DNA from: Syntrophaceae bacterium
GTDB lineage: Bacteria > Desulfobacterota > Desulfomonilia > Desulfomonilales > Desulfomonilaceae
Direction of reading: 5' to 3'
NCBI GenBank assembly: GCA_014874425.1
Contig: JACWAG010000065.1
Location: forward strand, 1-5,459
Length of the DNA: 5,459 bases
Of this stretch, positions 1-5,459 are shown one piece after another (within the stretch, counting starts at the first letter, position 1; every line of letters starts with the position of its first letter). The position numbers and the translations under genes are program-made. The notes under the pieces were generated by a model, which did no database searches, had not been told where the DNA came from, and saw only the letters and a program-made list of their open reading frames with translations.

Positions 1-2
1 AT

Positions 3-326
3 CACGAACACGGCAAAGTTTCAACGAAGGCGACAATTCTTCAAGCATTCACGGATGCTATGCCGGCACGGAATTTTGATCGAGTAGTGGGCTATGAAAT
101 TCAGCCATACTTTGCCGTTTACGTCATGCTACACAATGAACCGAGGGCTTCGGAAAAACACTTATGGACAGAGACAGAATTATTTCAGGTCATCGTGATC
201 CCGAGACGGAAGAAATCGAAACAGACCTCAGGCCGAAGCGTCTTGAGGACTATATCGGTCAAGAGAGACTCAAGGAAAATCTTTCCATTTTTATACAGGC
301 CGCGTCCAAAAGAGGCGAATCATTAG
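3..326 (+). other. Open reading frame of uncertain status, running in from the left edge and out of frame into ruvB
   Basis: This frame is open from the window edge to a stop at 324-326, about 107 codons. It overlaps the first 160 bp of ruvB in a different frame. The part before ruvB has a protein-like composition, with 'VVGYEIQPYFAVYVML' near codons 28-43, but I recognise no family. The other two forward frames stop at 77-79 and 85-87, so the 3' end of an upstream gene could instead lie in one of those. A 160-bp out-of-frame overlap with a conserved gene is unlikely, so the section after 164 is most likely a ruvB shadow. The section before it may be a gene tail that only looks longer, or non-coding DNA. 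No function is proposed. Confidence 0.2.
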
Positions 327-1165
327 ACCATATATTGTTTCACGGTCCCCCAGGTTTAGGGAAAACCACTCTCGCCAACATTATTGCCAGAGAAATGGGT
401 TCCCAGATCCGAACAACTTCAGGACCCATTGTTGAAAAAGCTGGAGATCTGGCCGCTATAGTTACCAATTTAGATAAAGGGGACGTCCTGTTCATCGATG
501 AGATACACAGACTATCTCCATCCGTCGAGGAAATACTCTATCCCGCTATGGAAGACTTCAGACTCGACATTATAATTGGTCAGGGTCCAAGCGCCAGGAC
601 GATAAAGCTGGAACTTTCGCCATTCACGCTCGTTGGAGCTACTACCAGGACTGGGCTATTATCAAATCCTCTGAGAGACCGCTTTGGGATAGTTTTTCAT
701 TTGGACTTTTATACAAAGGAGGAACTCAAGAAAATCGTCAAACGATCATCGGCAATACTGGCCACGGAAATTACTGAGGACGGGGCCATGGAAATCGCCG
801 CCAGATCTCGGGCCACACCAAGAGTCGCAAATAGGCTTACCAAGAGAGTTAGAGACTATGCTCAGGTACGCGGCTCTGGAATCATAGATCTCAACACGGC
901 TCGCCAGGCGCTTGACATGCTGGATGTTGACACGTTCGGTCTTGACAACATGGACAGAAAGCTTCTCGAAACTATAATATTCAAGTTTGACGGGGGACCG
1001 GTCGGCATAGAGACACTCGCCGCAGCGATTGGCGAAGAGAGTGAAACTCTCGAAGACGTATATGAGCCATATCTCGTAAAAGAAGGTTTCATAGATCGTA
1101 CCCTTAGGGGAAGAATGGCTACCAGAAAGGCTTATGAGCATTTCAAATTGGGCCGAAAATCTTGA
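164..1165 (+). CDS. ruvB: Holliday junction branch migration ATPase RuvB
   Basis: RuvB is the hexameric AAA+ motor that, with RuvA, pumps DNA through Holliday junctions during recombinational repair in the cytoplasm. The 333-residue length is normal for the family. The N-terminal segment has the family signature 'LRPKRLEDYIGQ' at 22-33. Walker A is GPPGLGKTT at 61-69 and Walker B is LFIDEIHRL at 109-117. Sensor 1 is GATTR at 158-162, the arginine-finger region is NPLRDRFG at 168-175, and sensor 2 is RATPRVANRL at 216-225. The C-terminal winged helix ends with DRTLRGRMAT at 311-320. The ATG at 164 gives a typical N-terminus, but the Shine-Dalgarno is poor (only GGA at 152-154). No ruvA or ruvC is visible; they may lie upstream. 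mutL follows in the same direction after 73 bp, so co-transcription is plausible. Confidence 0.98.
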   Translation: MDRDRIISGHRDPETEEIETDLRPKRLEDYIGQERLKENLSIFIQAASKRGESLDHILFHGPPGLGKTTLANIIAREMGSQIRTTSGPIVEKAGDLAAIVTNLDKGDVLFIDEIHRLSPSVEEILYPAMEDFRLDIIIGQGPSARTIKLELSPFTLVGATTRTGLLSNPLRDRFGIVFHLDFYTKEELKKIVKRSSAILATEITEDGAMEIAARSRATPRVANRLTKRVRDYAQVRGSGIIDLNTARQALDMLDVDTFGLDNMDRKLLETIIFKFDGGPVGIETLAAAIGEESETLEDVYEPYLVKEGFIDRTLRGRMATRKAYEHFKLGRKS

Positions 1166-1202
1166 CCCAAAACGCTCCAGTATTAAAGACAGCCCCGACA
1201 GG

Positions 1203-1218
1203 ATTTGTCTAAACAAAT
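1203..1218. repeat. Short inverted repeat in the ruvB-mutL gap
   Basis: ATTTGT (1203-1208) and ACAAAT (1213-1218) form a 6-bp perfect inverted repeat around a 4-base CTAA loop, 20 bp before the mutL start. In RNA the stem would be AU-rich and could gain one G-U pair outside. No U-tract follows, so it is not a standard terminator. It could be a small intercistronic hairpin or chance. Confidence 0.25.
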
Positions 1219-1238
1219 TGGAACCTCTGAGCTGATAT

Positions 1239-3008
1239 ATGTCAAACAGGATCCAAATTCTTAACGAAAATGTCATAAACAGAATTGCAGCGGGCGAAGT
1301 TGTAGAGCGCCCCGTGTCCGTTGTCAAAGAATTGATCGAAAACGCTATCGACGCGATGGCCACTTCGATTCAATTGGATATTGAGGATGGCGGACGCAAG
1401 CTAATCCGAGTTAAAGACAACGGCGTGGGCATGGGACACGATGACGCGTTCCTCGCCCTCGAACGGCACGCTACATCCAAATTGCGTTCCGAACAAGATT
1501 TGATCGGGATCCCGACTATGGGATTTAGAGGTGAAGCTTTGGCAAGCATCGCTTCTATTTCCAGAATGAGATTGATAACAAAGGACCAATTTGATGAAAT
1601 CGGAACCAGTATCATTTCAGAAGGTGGGACATTAACTAATTCCGAGCCTGTTGCGATGACTCACGGCACTGTGGTAGAGGTTCGGAACATATTTTTCAAT
1701 ACGCCTGTGCGTAGAAAATATCTCAAGAGCGCGTTATTAGAATCCGGTCACATTAATGACCTGTTTTTGAAGATGGCGCTGGCTAACCCGTCAATAGCCT
1801 TTACATCCACAGATGATGGCAAGACAAAAGTAAGAACACCAGCGGCAAGTTCTTCCAAGGAACGCGTGTATTCGCTTTTTCCTAAAGACGTGGTTGAAAA
1901 TCTCGTAGAATTGGAATACCGACTGGATAACTCGACATTGTCAGGTTTCATAGCTAGGCCGCCTTTCACCCGGTCCTCCATGCGTTATATCTTTACCTTT
2001 GTTAACTCCCGGCCGGTAAAGGACCGGTTGGTCAACGCTTCAATCATAAAGGCATTTTCAAATCTGGTTGAGCGCGGTCGATACCCTTTCGCCATAGTCT
2101 TCATTAAGACACATCCCGAAGAAGTCGATGTCAACGTACATCCACAAAAGGCCGAAGTCAGGTTTCTCCGGCCCGGAGCTATTTCCGGTCTTATTACAAG
2201 AGCTGTCAATGAGGCTATCATTGGGAAAGTTCCAAGTGACTCGAGATCTTTTGGTGATTGGTCAAAACCAACTCCATTCGCTTCGGGCGCCTCGCGCTAC
2301 GTTTCCAAAGACGGGCCACGCGAAGGATCAATCGATTCTTACAGGATAGATCGCGGGCCTGATACTTTTTTTTCGCAAAAGGAAACAGGGCCCGCATCGG
2401 CGGCGCGCCTCAATCGTCTGAGGTTTTCGGAATTTAGTATTCTAGGAAAGCTGCCTAACTCATTCATTGTTCTTTATGATGATGACGATATGGTGGTCCT
2501 CGATCATCATGCCGCTCACGAGAGATTGATTTTCAACCACCTGTGTAAACCCGACGGTCAAAACCAGCTCAGGGAATCGCAGGACCTGCTGGCGCCCCAA
2601 GTGGTGGAATTCTCAGCGCTGGAGGCGGAAGCCCTTAGAGAAAACCTGGAAATTCTACACTCGGCAGGGTTCGTAGTTGAAGAGTTCGGACAAAATTCTT
2701 TTATAATACGATCCATCCCTTCATGGCTTGAGGGCACTGACCTGGATGATCTATTTAAGAGTTTTGTGGACACAGCTTTGGAAACCGGACTTAAAACTGA
2801 TCCGACAATTTTGAGAAATTACATTTTCAAGAACATGGCTTGTAAAGCGGCGATAAAGGAAAGCTCCTATGTTACCACAACGGAAATTAGAGAATTGCTG
2901 GCCAGCCTTGATGCTACCGATGGACCGACAGACGTTTGCCCTCACGGCAGACCCATCCTCGTGAGAATATCATTTGACGAGTTGCGGCGAAGGATGGGCA
3001 GAAAATGA
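1239..3008 (+). CDS. mutL: DNA mismatch repair protein MutL, endonuclease-type
   Basis: MutL is the ATP-driven mismatch-repair protein that links MutS to strand incision. The 589 residues are slightly short for the family. The N-terminal GHKL ATPase has 'NRIAAGEVVERP' (14-25), E31 as the likely catalytic base, N35 as the likely Mg ligand, DNGVG (60-64), GFRGEAL (95-101) and 'HGTVVEVRNIFFNTPVRRK' (142-160). 'EVDVNVHPQKAEVRF' (295-309) closes the transducer domain. A variable linker spans about 330-395. The C-terminal domain has DHHAAHER (422-429), QDLLAP (448-453, matching the beta-clamp-binding QxLLxP pattern), ACKAAIK (534-540) and CPHGRP (567-572), as in MutLs that nick DNA themselves. The metal motif differs from DQHA(X)2E(X)4E by H423 for Q and N433 for the last E. 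Start 1239 fits the family N-terminus, though its Shine-Dalgarno is weak. The gene probably shares a transcript with ruvB. Confidence 0.98.
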   Translation: MSNRIQILNENVINRIAAGEVVERPVSVVKELIENAIDAMATSIQLDIEDGGRKLIRVKDNGVGMGHDDAFLALERHATSKLRSEQDLIGIPTMGFRGEALASIASISRMRLITKDQFDEIGTSIISEGGTLTNSEPVAMTHGTVVEVRNIFFNTPVRRKYLKSALLESGHINDLFLKMALANPSIAFTSTDDGKTKVRTPAASSSKERVYSLFPKDVVENLVELEYRLDNSTLSGFIARPPFTRSSMRYIFTFVNSRPVKDRLVNASIIKAFSNLVERGRYPFAIVFIKTHPEEVDVNVHPQKAEVRFLRPGAISGLITRAVNEAIIGKVPSDSRSFGDWSKPTPFASGASRYVSKDGPREGSIDSYRIDRGPDTFFSQKETGPASAARLNRLRFSEFSILGKLPNSFIVLYDDDDMVVLDHHAAHERLIFNHLCKPDGQNQLRESQDLLAPQVVEFSALEAEALRENLEILHSAGFVVEEFGQNSFIIRSIPSWLEGTDLDDLFKSFVDTALETGLKTDPTILRNYIFKNMACKAAIKESSYVTTTEIRELLASLDATDGPTDVCPHGRPILVRISFDELRRRMGRK

Positions 3009-3025
3009 TTGTCCTGTATGTTCTT

Positions 3026-4048
3026 TTAATGAAGCACTAGTTTCACTGGTCTGGCCAGGTTGATGTATACACCGTTCGGGGTTTCTCCTCTCGTGGTAGT
3101 GCCGACATACATTTTCAGGGTGTCCGCAAGTTGTGCGACCGATGAATTTAACAAGCGCACGCAACCGTGAGACTGAGCCGACCCCACGCTCCATGGAGAA
3201 TTCGTTCCATGTATACGATAGGTGCCAGTGTCGACCATCTTCATACATGGGGCAACCCTATCGAGTTCAGAATTTATGTCATCGTTTTGTGGCGGTGGCG
3301 CCGCTTGGAGCTTTTTGAAAAAAGGCATCATTCGTCCACCATAAACAGAATTACTCGCAGACTGTCCATAAGCCCAATCTCTATCTGGTGGCGGAATCCA
3401 CAGTGGTTTGTTATCAAAAATACGCGTTATGTAAAAAGAGCCTTTCGGCGTTGGAAATTCAGCAGAACCCAATCCTGCCTTGCACGAGAAAAGAACTGTT
3501 TTTCGACCATCATCACCTATGCCGTAAAGCTTGACGGTATAATTGGCTTTCCCCACGTCTATCTGAAAATCGGAATACAGATCTACCGGGTCACCCACTT
3601 TTTTCCCTATTTCTTCCAATCGGTCCGTAGGATCGACTATACTGGAACTATCTCTGACACTTGGGCTGGGTCCGGTAGAAGCCACCTTAACCCTATCTTC
3701 ACACATGGGTTTTAAAGATATCGAACCAGGCGAAAGCCGATTGCCCTGTTCGGGCTCCTTGAAACCGGTTCGGGTAGTCGAAGAATACATGGCCCTTTGG
3801 ATGTTAGCCATGCCGTGTGATCCAGCGGACTTATTACCTGAAAGGCCGGACGGCGCTCCCCATTGATAATGAGCGCTTCGGTGTAAGAGCAGGTCTGGGT
3901 CATCAACCTGCCAAGGGACCCCAAAGGAGAGTATCCGATCTGTGACGTTAGTGCCCATACTTGCTGATAAATCCGTATGGAAGGCGCTAACTATTAAGAC
4001 AAGACCAATTAATGAGAATAATGAGCTAATCGAGCAGTACCGTCGCAT
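3026..4048 (-). CDS. Secreted L,D-transpeptidase (YkuD / ErfK-type)
   Basis: L,D-transpeptidases act outside the cytoplasmic membrane. They form 3-3 peptidoglycan cross-links or attach proteins to the wall through an acyl-enzyme on a cysteine. The 340-residue product starts with a likely signal peptide: MRRY, a hydrophobic stretch about 9-23, then a small-residue region near 28-30, with no lipobox. A Ser/Thr/Pro-rich, probably flexible section spans about 30-155. The YkuD domain covers about 160-332 and includes 'FPTPKGSFYITRIF' (198-211), 'PLWIPPPDRDW' (215-225), RIHGTN (278-283) and SHGCVRLLN (293-301), with H280, H294, the nucleophile C296 and R298. The W-x-PP segment resembles ErfK/YbiS-type enzymes. 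No LysM or other wall-binding domain is seen. The start at 4048 has GGAG at 4056-4059. The gene converges on mutL with 17 bp between stops and has its own promoter. The exact physiological reaction cannot be read from sequence. Confidence 0.93.
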   Translation of the reverse strand: MRRYCSISSLFSLIGLVLIVSAFHTDLSASMGTNVTDRILSFGVPWQVDDPDLLLHRSAHYQWGAPSGLSGNKSAGSHGMANIQRAMYSSTTRTGFKEPEQGNRLSPGSISLKPMCEDRVKVASTGPSPSVRDSSSIVDPTDRLEEIGKKVGDPVDLYSDFQIDVGKANYTVKLYGIGDDGRKTVLFSCKAGLGSAEFPTPKGSFYITRIFDNKPLWIPPPDRDWAYGQSASNSVYGGRMMPFFKKLQAAPPPQNDDINSELDRVAPCMKMVDTGTYRIHGTNSPWSVGSAQSHGCVRLLNSSVAQLADTLKMYVGTTTRGETPNGVYINLARPVKLVLH

Positions 4049-4055
4049 TCCTAAA

Positions 4056-4059
4056 CTCC
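4056..4059 (-). promoter_or_regulatory. Ribosome binding site of the L,D-transpeptidase gene
   Basis: On the minus strand GGAG lies 7 bases before the ATG at 4048-4046. This good Shine-Dalgarno supports that start, which also gives a complete signal peptide. Confidence 0.7.
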
Positions 4060-4072
4060 ATATGTTTGCCTT

Positions 4073-4108
4073 GGTTTAACAGAATTATACCACTTGGTGG
4101 CTTAAACC
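4073..4108. repeat. Inverted repeat bracketing the L,D-transpeptidase promoter
   Basis: GGTTTAA (4073-4079) and TTAAACC (4102-4108) are perfect inverted arms separated by 22 bp. They flank the TATAAT element. Inside lies a second small palindrome, CCAC (4090-4093) TTG GTGG (4097-4100), touching the extended -10. One arm covers the expected start point and the other overlaps the upstream part of the promoter. That is a plausible operator for a dimeric regulator, which is an inference. Confidence 0.4.
4084..4092 (-). promoter_or_regulatory. Extended -10 promoter for the L,D-transpeptidase gene
   Basis: On the minus strand the sequence reads TGGTATAAT: a perfect TATAAT (4089-4084) preceded by the TGN extension of an extended -10 element. 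The -35 position at 17-bp spacing is TTTCGG (4112-4107), a poor match, as is common for extended -10 promoters. Transcription would begin near 4077 and leave a leader of about 28 nt containing the GGAG site. This assumes a housekeeping sigma-70 type factor. Confidence 0.6.
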
Positions 4109-4156
4109 GAAAGTCGTCCACATGGTCTTGAAATTATCCAAAAACCTCTAAAAGTC

Positions 4157-4188
4157 AATGGCGAATAGTAAACTGGGCATTCGCAATT
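4157..4188. repeat. Imperfect inverted repeat in the divergent region
   Basis: AATGGCGAAT (4157-4166) and ATTCGCAATT (4179-4188) pair at 9 of 10 positions around a 12-base loop, with a perfect GCGAAT/ATTCGC core. On the plus strand TTAGG follows the right arm, so any T-tract is short. It could be an operator, a weak terminator or a chance palindrome. Confidence 0.35.
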
Positions 4189-4221
4189 TTAGGCTTGTAA
4201 GTCGCGCTCGACAGGATTAAT

Positions 4222-4250
4222 TTTTAAGAAAAGCATAGCGTTTTAAGAAA
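4222..4250. repeat. Direct repeat TTTTAAGAAA, two copies
   Basis: TTTTAAGAAA occurs at 4222-4231 and again at 4241-4250, 19 bp from start to start. Both copies lie upstream of the zinc-ribbon gene. The spacing is near two helical turns, so a tandem protein site is possible, but A/T-rich repeats also arise by chance. Confidence 0.4.
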
Positions 4251-4264
4251 GAATCATAAAACGC
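4238..4264. repeat. 8-bp inverted repeat upstream of the zinc-ribbon gene
   Basis: GCGTTTTA (4238-4245) and TAAAACGC (4257-4264) form a perfect 8-bp stem with an 11-base loop. The left arm overlaps the second TTTTAAGAAA copy. The structure ends 19 bp before the ribosome binding site at 4284-4290 and has no T-tract on the plus strand. It may be a leader hairpin or an operator, depending on where transcription starts. Confidence 0.4.
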
Positions 4265-4283
4265 CAGCTAATAGTCAATCCTA

Positions 4284-4290
4284 AAAGGAG
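4284..4290 (+). promoter_or_regulatory. Strong ribosome binding site of the zinc-ribbon gene
   Basis: AAAGGAG lies 5 bases before the ATG at 4296. It is among the best Shine-Dalgarno sequences in the window and is strong evidence that this 81-codon frame is translated. Confidence 0.75.
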
Positions 4291-4295
4291 TCCAT

Positions 4296-4541
4296 ATGAA
4301 GAAATTCGTGCGAGCGCCAATGCAACGTTCGGCGCGAGGCGTGCCACCGAGGAAACAATTCGAAGGGTTAAGAGCCACTGAGCTATATTGCCCAATCTGC
4401 AAGGCATCGATGCCAGTTAGAGAAAGATTGTTACTCGTATTACCGGAAGGCGATAAATATGAGTACCTCTGTGTCCGTTGTGGAACGTCCCTTGGTGATA
4501 AGATTGTGAAGGAAGCGCCAAAACCCGCTTTGATCATTTGA
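4296..4541 (+). CDS. Small zinc-ribbon protein of unknown function
   Basis: An 81-residue, probably cytoplasmic protein without signal peptide or membrane segment. The first 20 residues are basic and probably unstructured (MKKFVRAPMQRSARGVPPRK). Two cysteine pairs, CPIC (32-35) and CVRC (59-62), are 23 residues apart and should bind one zinc ion in a zinc-ribbon fold. The stretch between them, 'MPVRERLLLVLPEGDKYEYL', should supply the beta hairpin. The C-terminal tail ends PKPALII. I recall similar short hypothetical proteins from Deltaproteobacteria but know of no assigned function. Nucleic-acid or protein binding is usual for zinc ribbons, but this is inference. The strong ribosome binding site and the clean cysteine pattern support a real gene, although the opposite strand is also open over most of it. 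It stands alone between two minus-strand genes. Confidence 0.88.
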   Translation: MKKFVRAPMQRSARGVPPRKQFEGLRATELYCPICKASMPVRERLLLVLPEGDKYEYLCVRCGTSLGDKIVKEAPKPALII

Positions 4542-4598
4542 TCAAGACGGAGAAGTCAAAAACCTTTGGACAGGAGGGGCCCCGACGCCCTAAAGATC

Positions 4599-4623
4599 AA
4601 TCTGTAGGCTGGTTACAGATTTT
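4599..4623 (+). terminator. Possible weak terminator between convergent genes
   Basis: AATCTGTA (4599-4606) and TACAGATT (4614-4621) form a perfect 8-bp stem with a 7-base loop. On the plus strand the right arm runs into TTTT (4620-4623). It lies 57 bp after the zinc-ribbon stop and spans the stop codon of the opposing membrane-protein gene (4613-4615). The stem has only two G-C pairs and the T-tract is short, so termination would be weak at best. The symmetry would also give a hairpin in the minus-strand transcript. Confidence 0.4.
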
Positions 4624-5459
4624 CCGACCTAGCGGCCTTAAAGAAATAGTAGAGCCCCGGCATCCCGACCACGAAGCAAATTACGAAACATAAAATCCTC
4701 ATTAAAACTGTGGCCATGATTGCGGCGGTAGTATCTAGTCCAAGAAGTCGGGGTGTCTGAATGGTTACGGCATCGAAAATTCCTAACGATCCCGGTGTAA
4801 TTGGAACGAGGTTGGCCACAGCCCCGAGGCTGGAAGTAATTAGAGTAGCTAAAAAAGACAGTGGGCTGCCAAGGGCTATGTAAAGTAAGTAAAGAGCGGA
4901 CGTTTGAAACAAATTGATGAATAATATCGAGATCGCCACCCTTGCCAAAAGCCCTGCATCCTGTGAAAGACTTATCCACGACTCATTAAGCCGAACTACG
5001 AGAGCCATCATTCTACCGGAGCCATATCTTTTAAGACGAGGTGGAAAAAGAGTAAGATAGATGCATCCAATGAGGAGAACGAGTGAAATAGCTGTTAAAC
5101 TGAGTTCAAATACTGAGTGGGCAATCGCGAGAAAAAATAACGCTCCTAGACTCATCGTTGCGCTTACCAACCCTACTAGTATCGCAGTCCCACCAAAGAT
5201 CACTCCAAACTTGTGATAATTGAGCCGGTGCGTTTTTTTTAGATAAACAGCCAACCCACCAGACCCTCCACGCATCGGTATGACAAGATTCCCCAGCATC
5301 ATCCCGTGTGTCACAAATATCAGTTCGAATAAACCTAGCTGAACTCCAAACTTCTTAAGAAAAAGATTCATCTGATAACACGTGAGAAGAAACCCCAAAA
5401 ACAGTAGAATTCCGGCTGTCAAAGTTTCTCGATAAGAAAATTCCAACAAATAACAAAAC
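4613..5459 (-). CDS. Multi-pass membrane protein, LPG synthase transmembrane / UPF0104 family (N-terminus outside window)
   Basis: At least 281 codons of an integral membrane protein resembling the flippase/synthase transmembrane domain of lysylphosphatidylglycerol synthases (PF03706, UPF0104). Stand-alone members have no firmly known substrate; links to lipid or glycolipid handling come from the family. Counting from the TTG at 5449, hydrophobic segments lie near 11-30, 41-57, 83-112, 116-135, 168-192, 198-215 and 243-270. Family-like motifs are 'PMRGGSGGLAVYLKK' (58-72, the loop usually written PxRxGE) and 'PITPGSLGIFDA' (216-227, usually TPGGLG-x-x-EA). The TTG has no ribosome binding site, the frame stays open to the window edge, and the first helix seen corresponds to the family's second. 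The true start is therefore probably outside. No aminoacyltransferase domain follows the membrane part, so this is not a complete MprF. Confidence 0.88.
   Translation of the reverse strand, partial: FCYLLEFSYRETLTAGILLFLGFLLTCYQMNLFLKKFGVQLGLFELIFVTHGMMLGNLVIPMRGGSGGLAVYLKKTHRLNYHKFGVIFGGTAILVGLVSATMSLGALFFLAIAHSVFELSLTAISLVLLIGCIYLTLFPPRLKRYGSGRMMALVVRLNESWISLSQDAGLLARVAISILFINLFQTSALYLLYIALGSPLSFLATLITSSLGAVANLVPITPGSLGIFDAVTIQTPRLLGLDTTAAIMATVLMRILCFVICFVVGMPGLYYFFKAARSENL

Larger units (their letters stand above)
4049..4295. other. Divergent intergenic regulatory region
   Basis: These 247 bp separate the start of the L,D-transpeptidase (leftward) from that of the zinc-ribbon gene (rightward). 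No coding frame is convincing. The region is A/T-rich and holds one good leftward promoter, three inverted repeats and a 10-bp direct repeat, listed separately. For the rightward gene I see no strong promoter. The best guess is TCGACA (4208-4213) and AAGCAT (4231-4236) with a 17-bp spacer, where the -10 matches consensus at only 3 of 6 positions. Confidence 0.7.

Noticed and set aside
746..1363. A 205-codon open frame on the minus strand across the ruvB-mutL junction
   Set aside because: It lies antisense to two conserved genes, has no recognisable domain, and its composition fits a mirror of their codons.
3036..3050. Hairpin ACTAGT-TTC-ACTGGT at the end of the transpeptidase gene as a terminator between the convergent genes
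   Set aside because: The stem needs a G-U pair and no T-tract follows on either strand. The 17-bp gap itself holds no hairpin.
3167..3715. A 182-codon plus-strand open frame inside the L,D-transpeptidase gene
   Set aside because: It is antisense to the conserved YkuD domain and its translation is rich in W, R and H without any family pattern.
4128..4156. TTGAAA at 4128-4133 as the -35 of a rightward promoter
   Set aside because: At 16-18 bp spacing there is no -10 resembling TATAAT.
4049..4295. A riboswitch or structured RNA upstream of the zinc-ribbon gene
   Set aside because: Only simple hairpins are visible, with no motif of any riboswitch class that I recognise.
4268..4537. An 89-codon minus-strand frame opposite the zinc-ribbon gene
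   Set aside because: The plus-strand frame has the cysteine pairs and a strong ribosome binding site; this one has neither.
4577..4590. GGGC-N6-GCCC after the zinc-ribbon gene as a terminator
   Set aside because: The stem is only 4 bp and is followed by TAAAG rather than a T-tract.

Overview
The window looks like ordinary chromosomal housekeeping DNA from a moderate-GC bacterium. The L,D-transpeptidase implies a peptidoglycan wall. MutL has an endonuclease-type C-terminal domain, so this is not a MutH-type gammaproteobacterium. The small CPxC/CxxC protein resembles short hypothetical proteins I associate with Deltaproteobacteria/Desulfobacterota, but that placement is a weak inference from memory. 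There is no insertion sequence, prophage gene, CRISPR array, tRNA or rRNA, and no clear sign of recent transfer.

Layout: 1-163 is a short leader without a recognisable gene. ruvB (164-1165, +) is followed 73 bp later by mutL (1239-3008, +), probably one DNA-repair transcription unit. A secreted YkuD-type L,D-transpeptidase (3026-4048, -) converges on mutL with only 17 bp between the stops. A 247-bp divergent intergenic region (4049-4295) holds a good extended -10 promoter for the transpeptidase and several inverted and direct repeats. A small zinc-ribbon protein follows (4296-4541, +). A multi-pass membrane protein of the LPG-synthase transmembrane/UPF0104 family (4613 to the window end, -) converges on it, and its N-terminus lies beyond the window.

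Function: RuvB drives Holliday-junction branch migration and MutL couples mismatch recognition to strand incision, so the left half is DNA recombination and repair. The right half is mostly envelope: one enzyme that cross-links or anchors to peptidoglycan and one integral membrane protein of a lipid-related family. The zinc-ribbon gene between them is uncharacterised. The most interesting material is the repeat-rich divergent regulatory region at 4049-4295 and a variant metal-binding motif in MutL. I found no convincing new multi-gene system.
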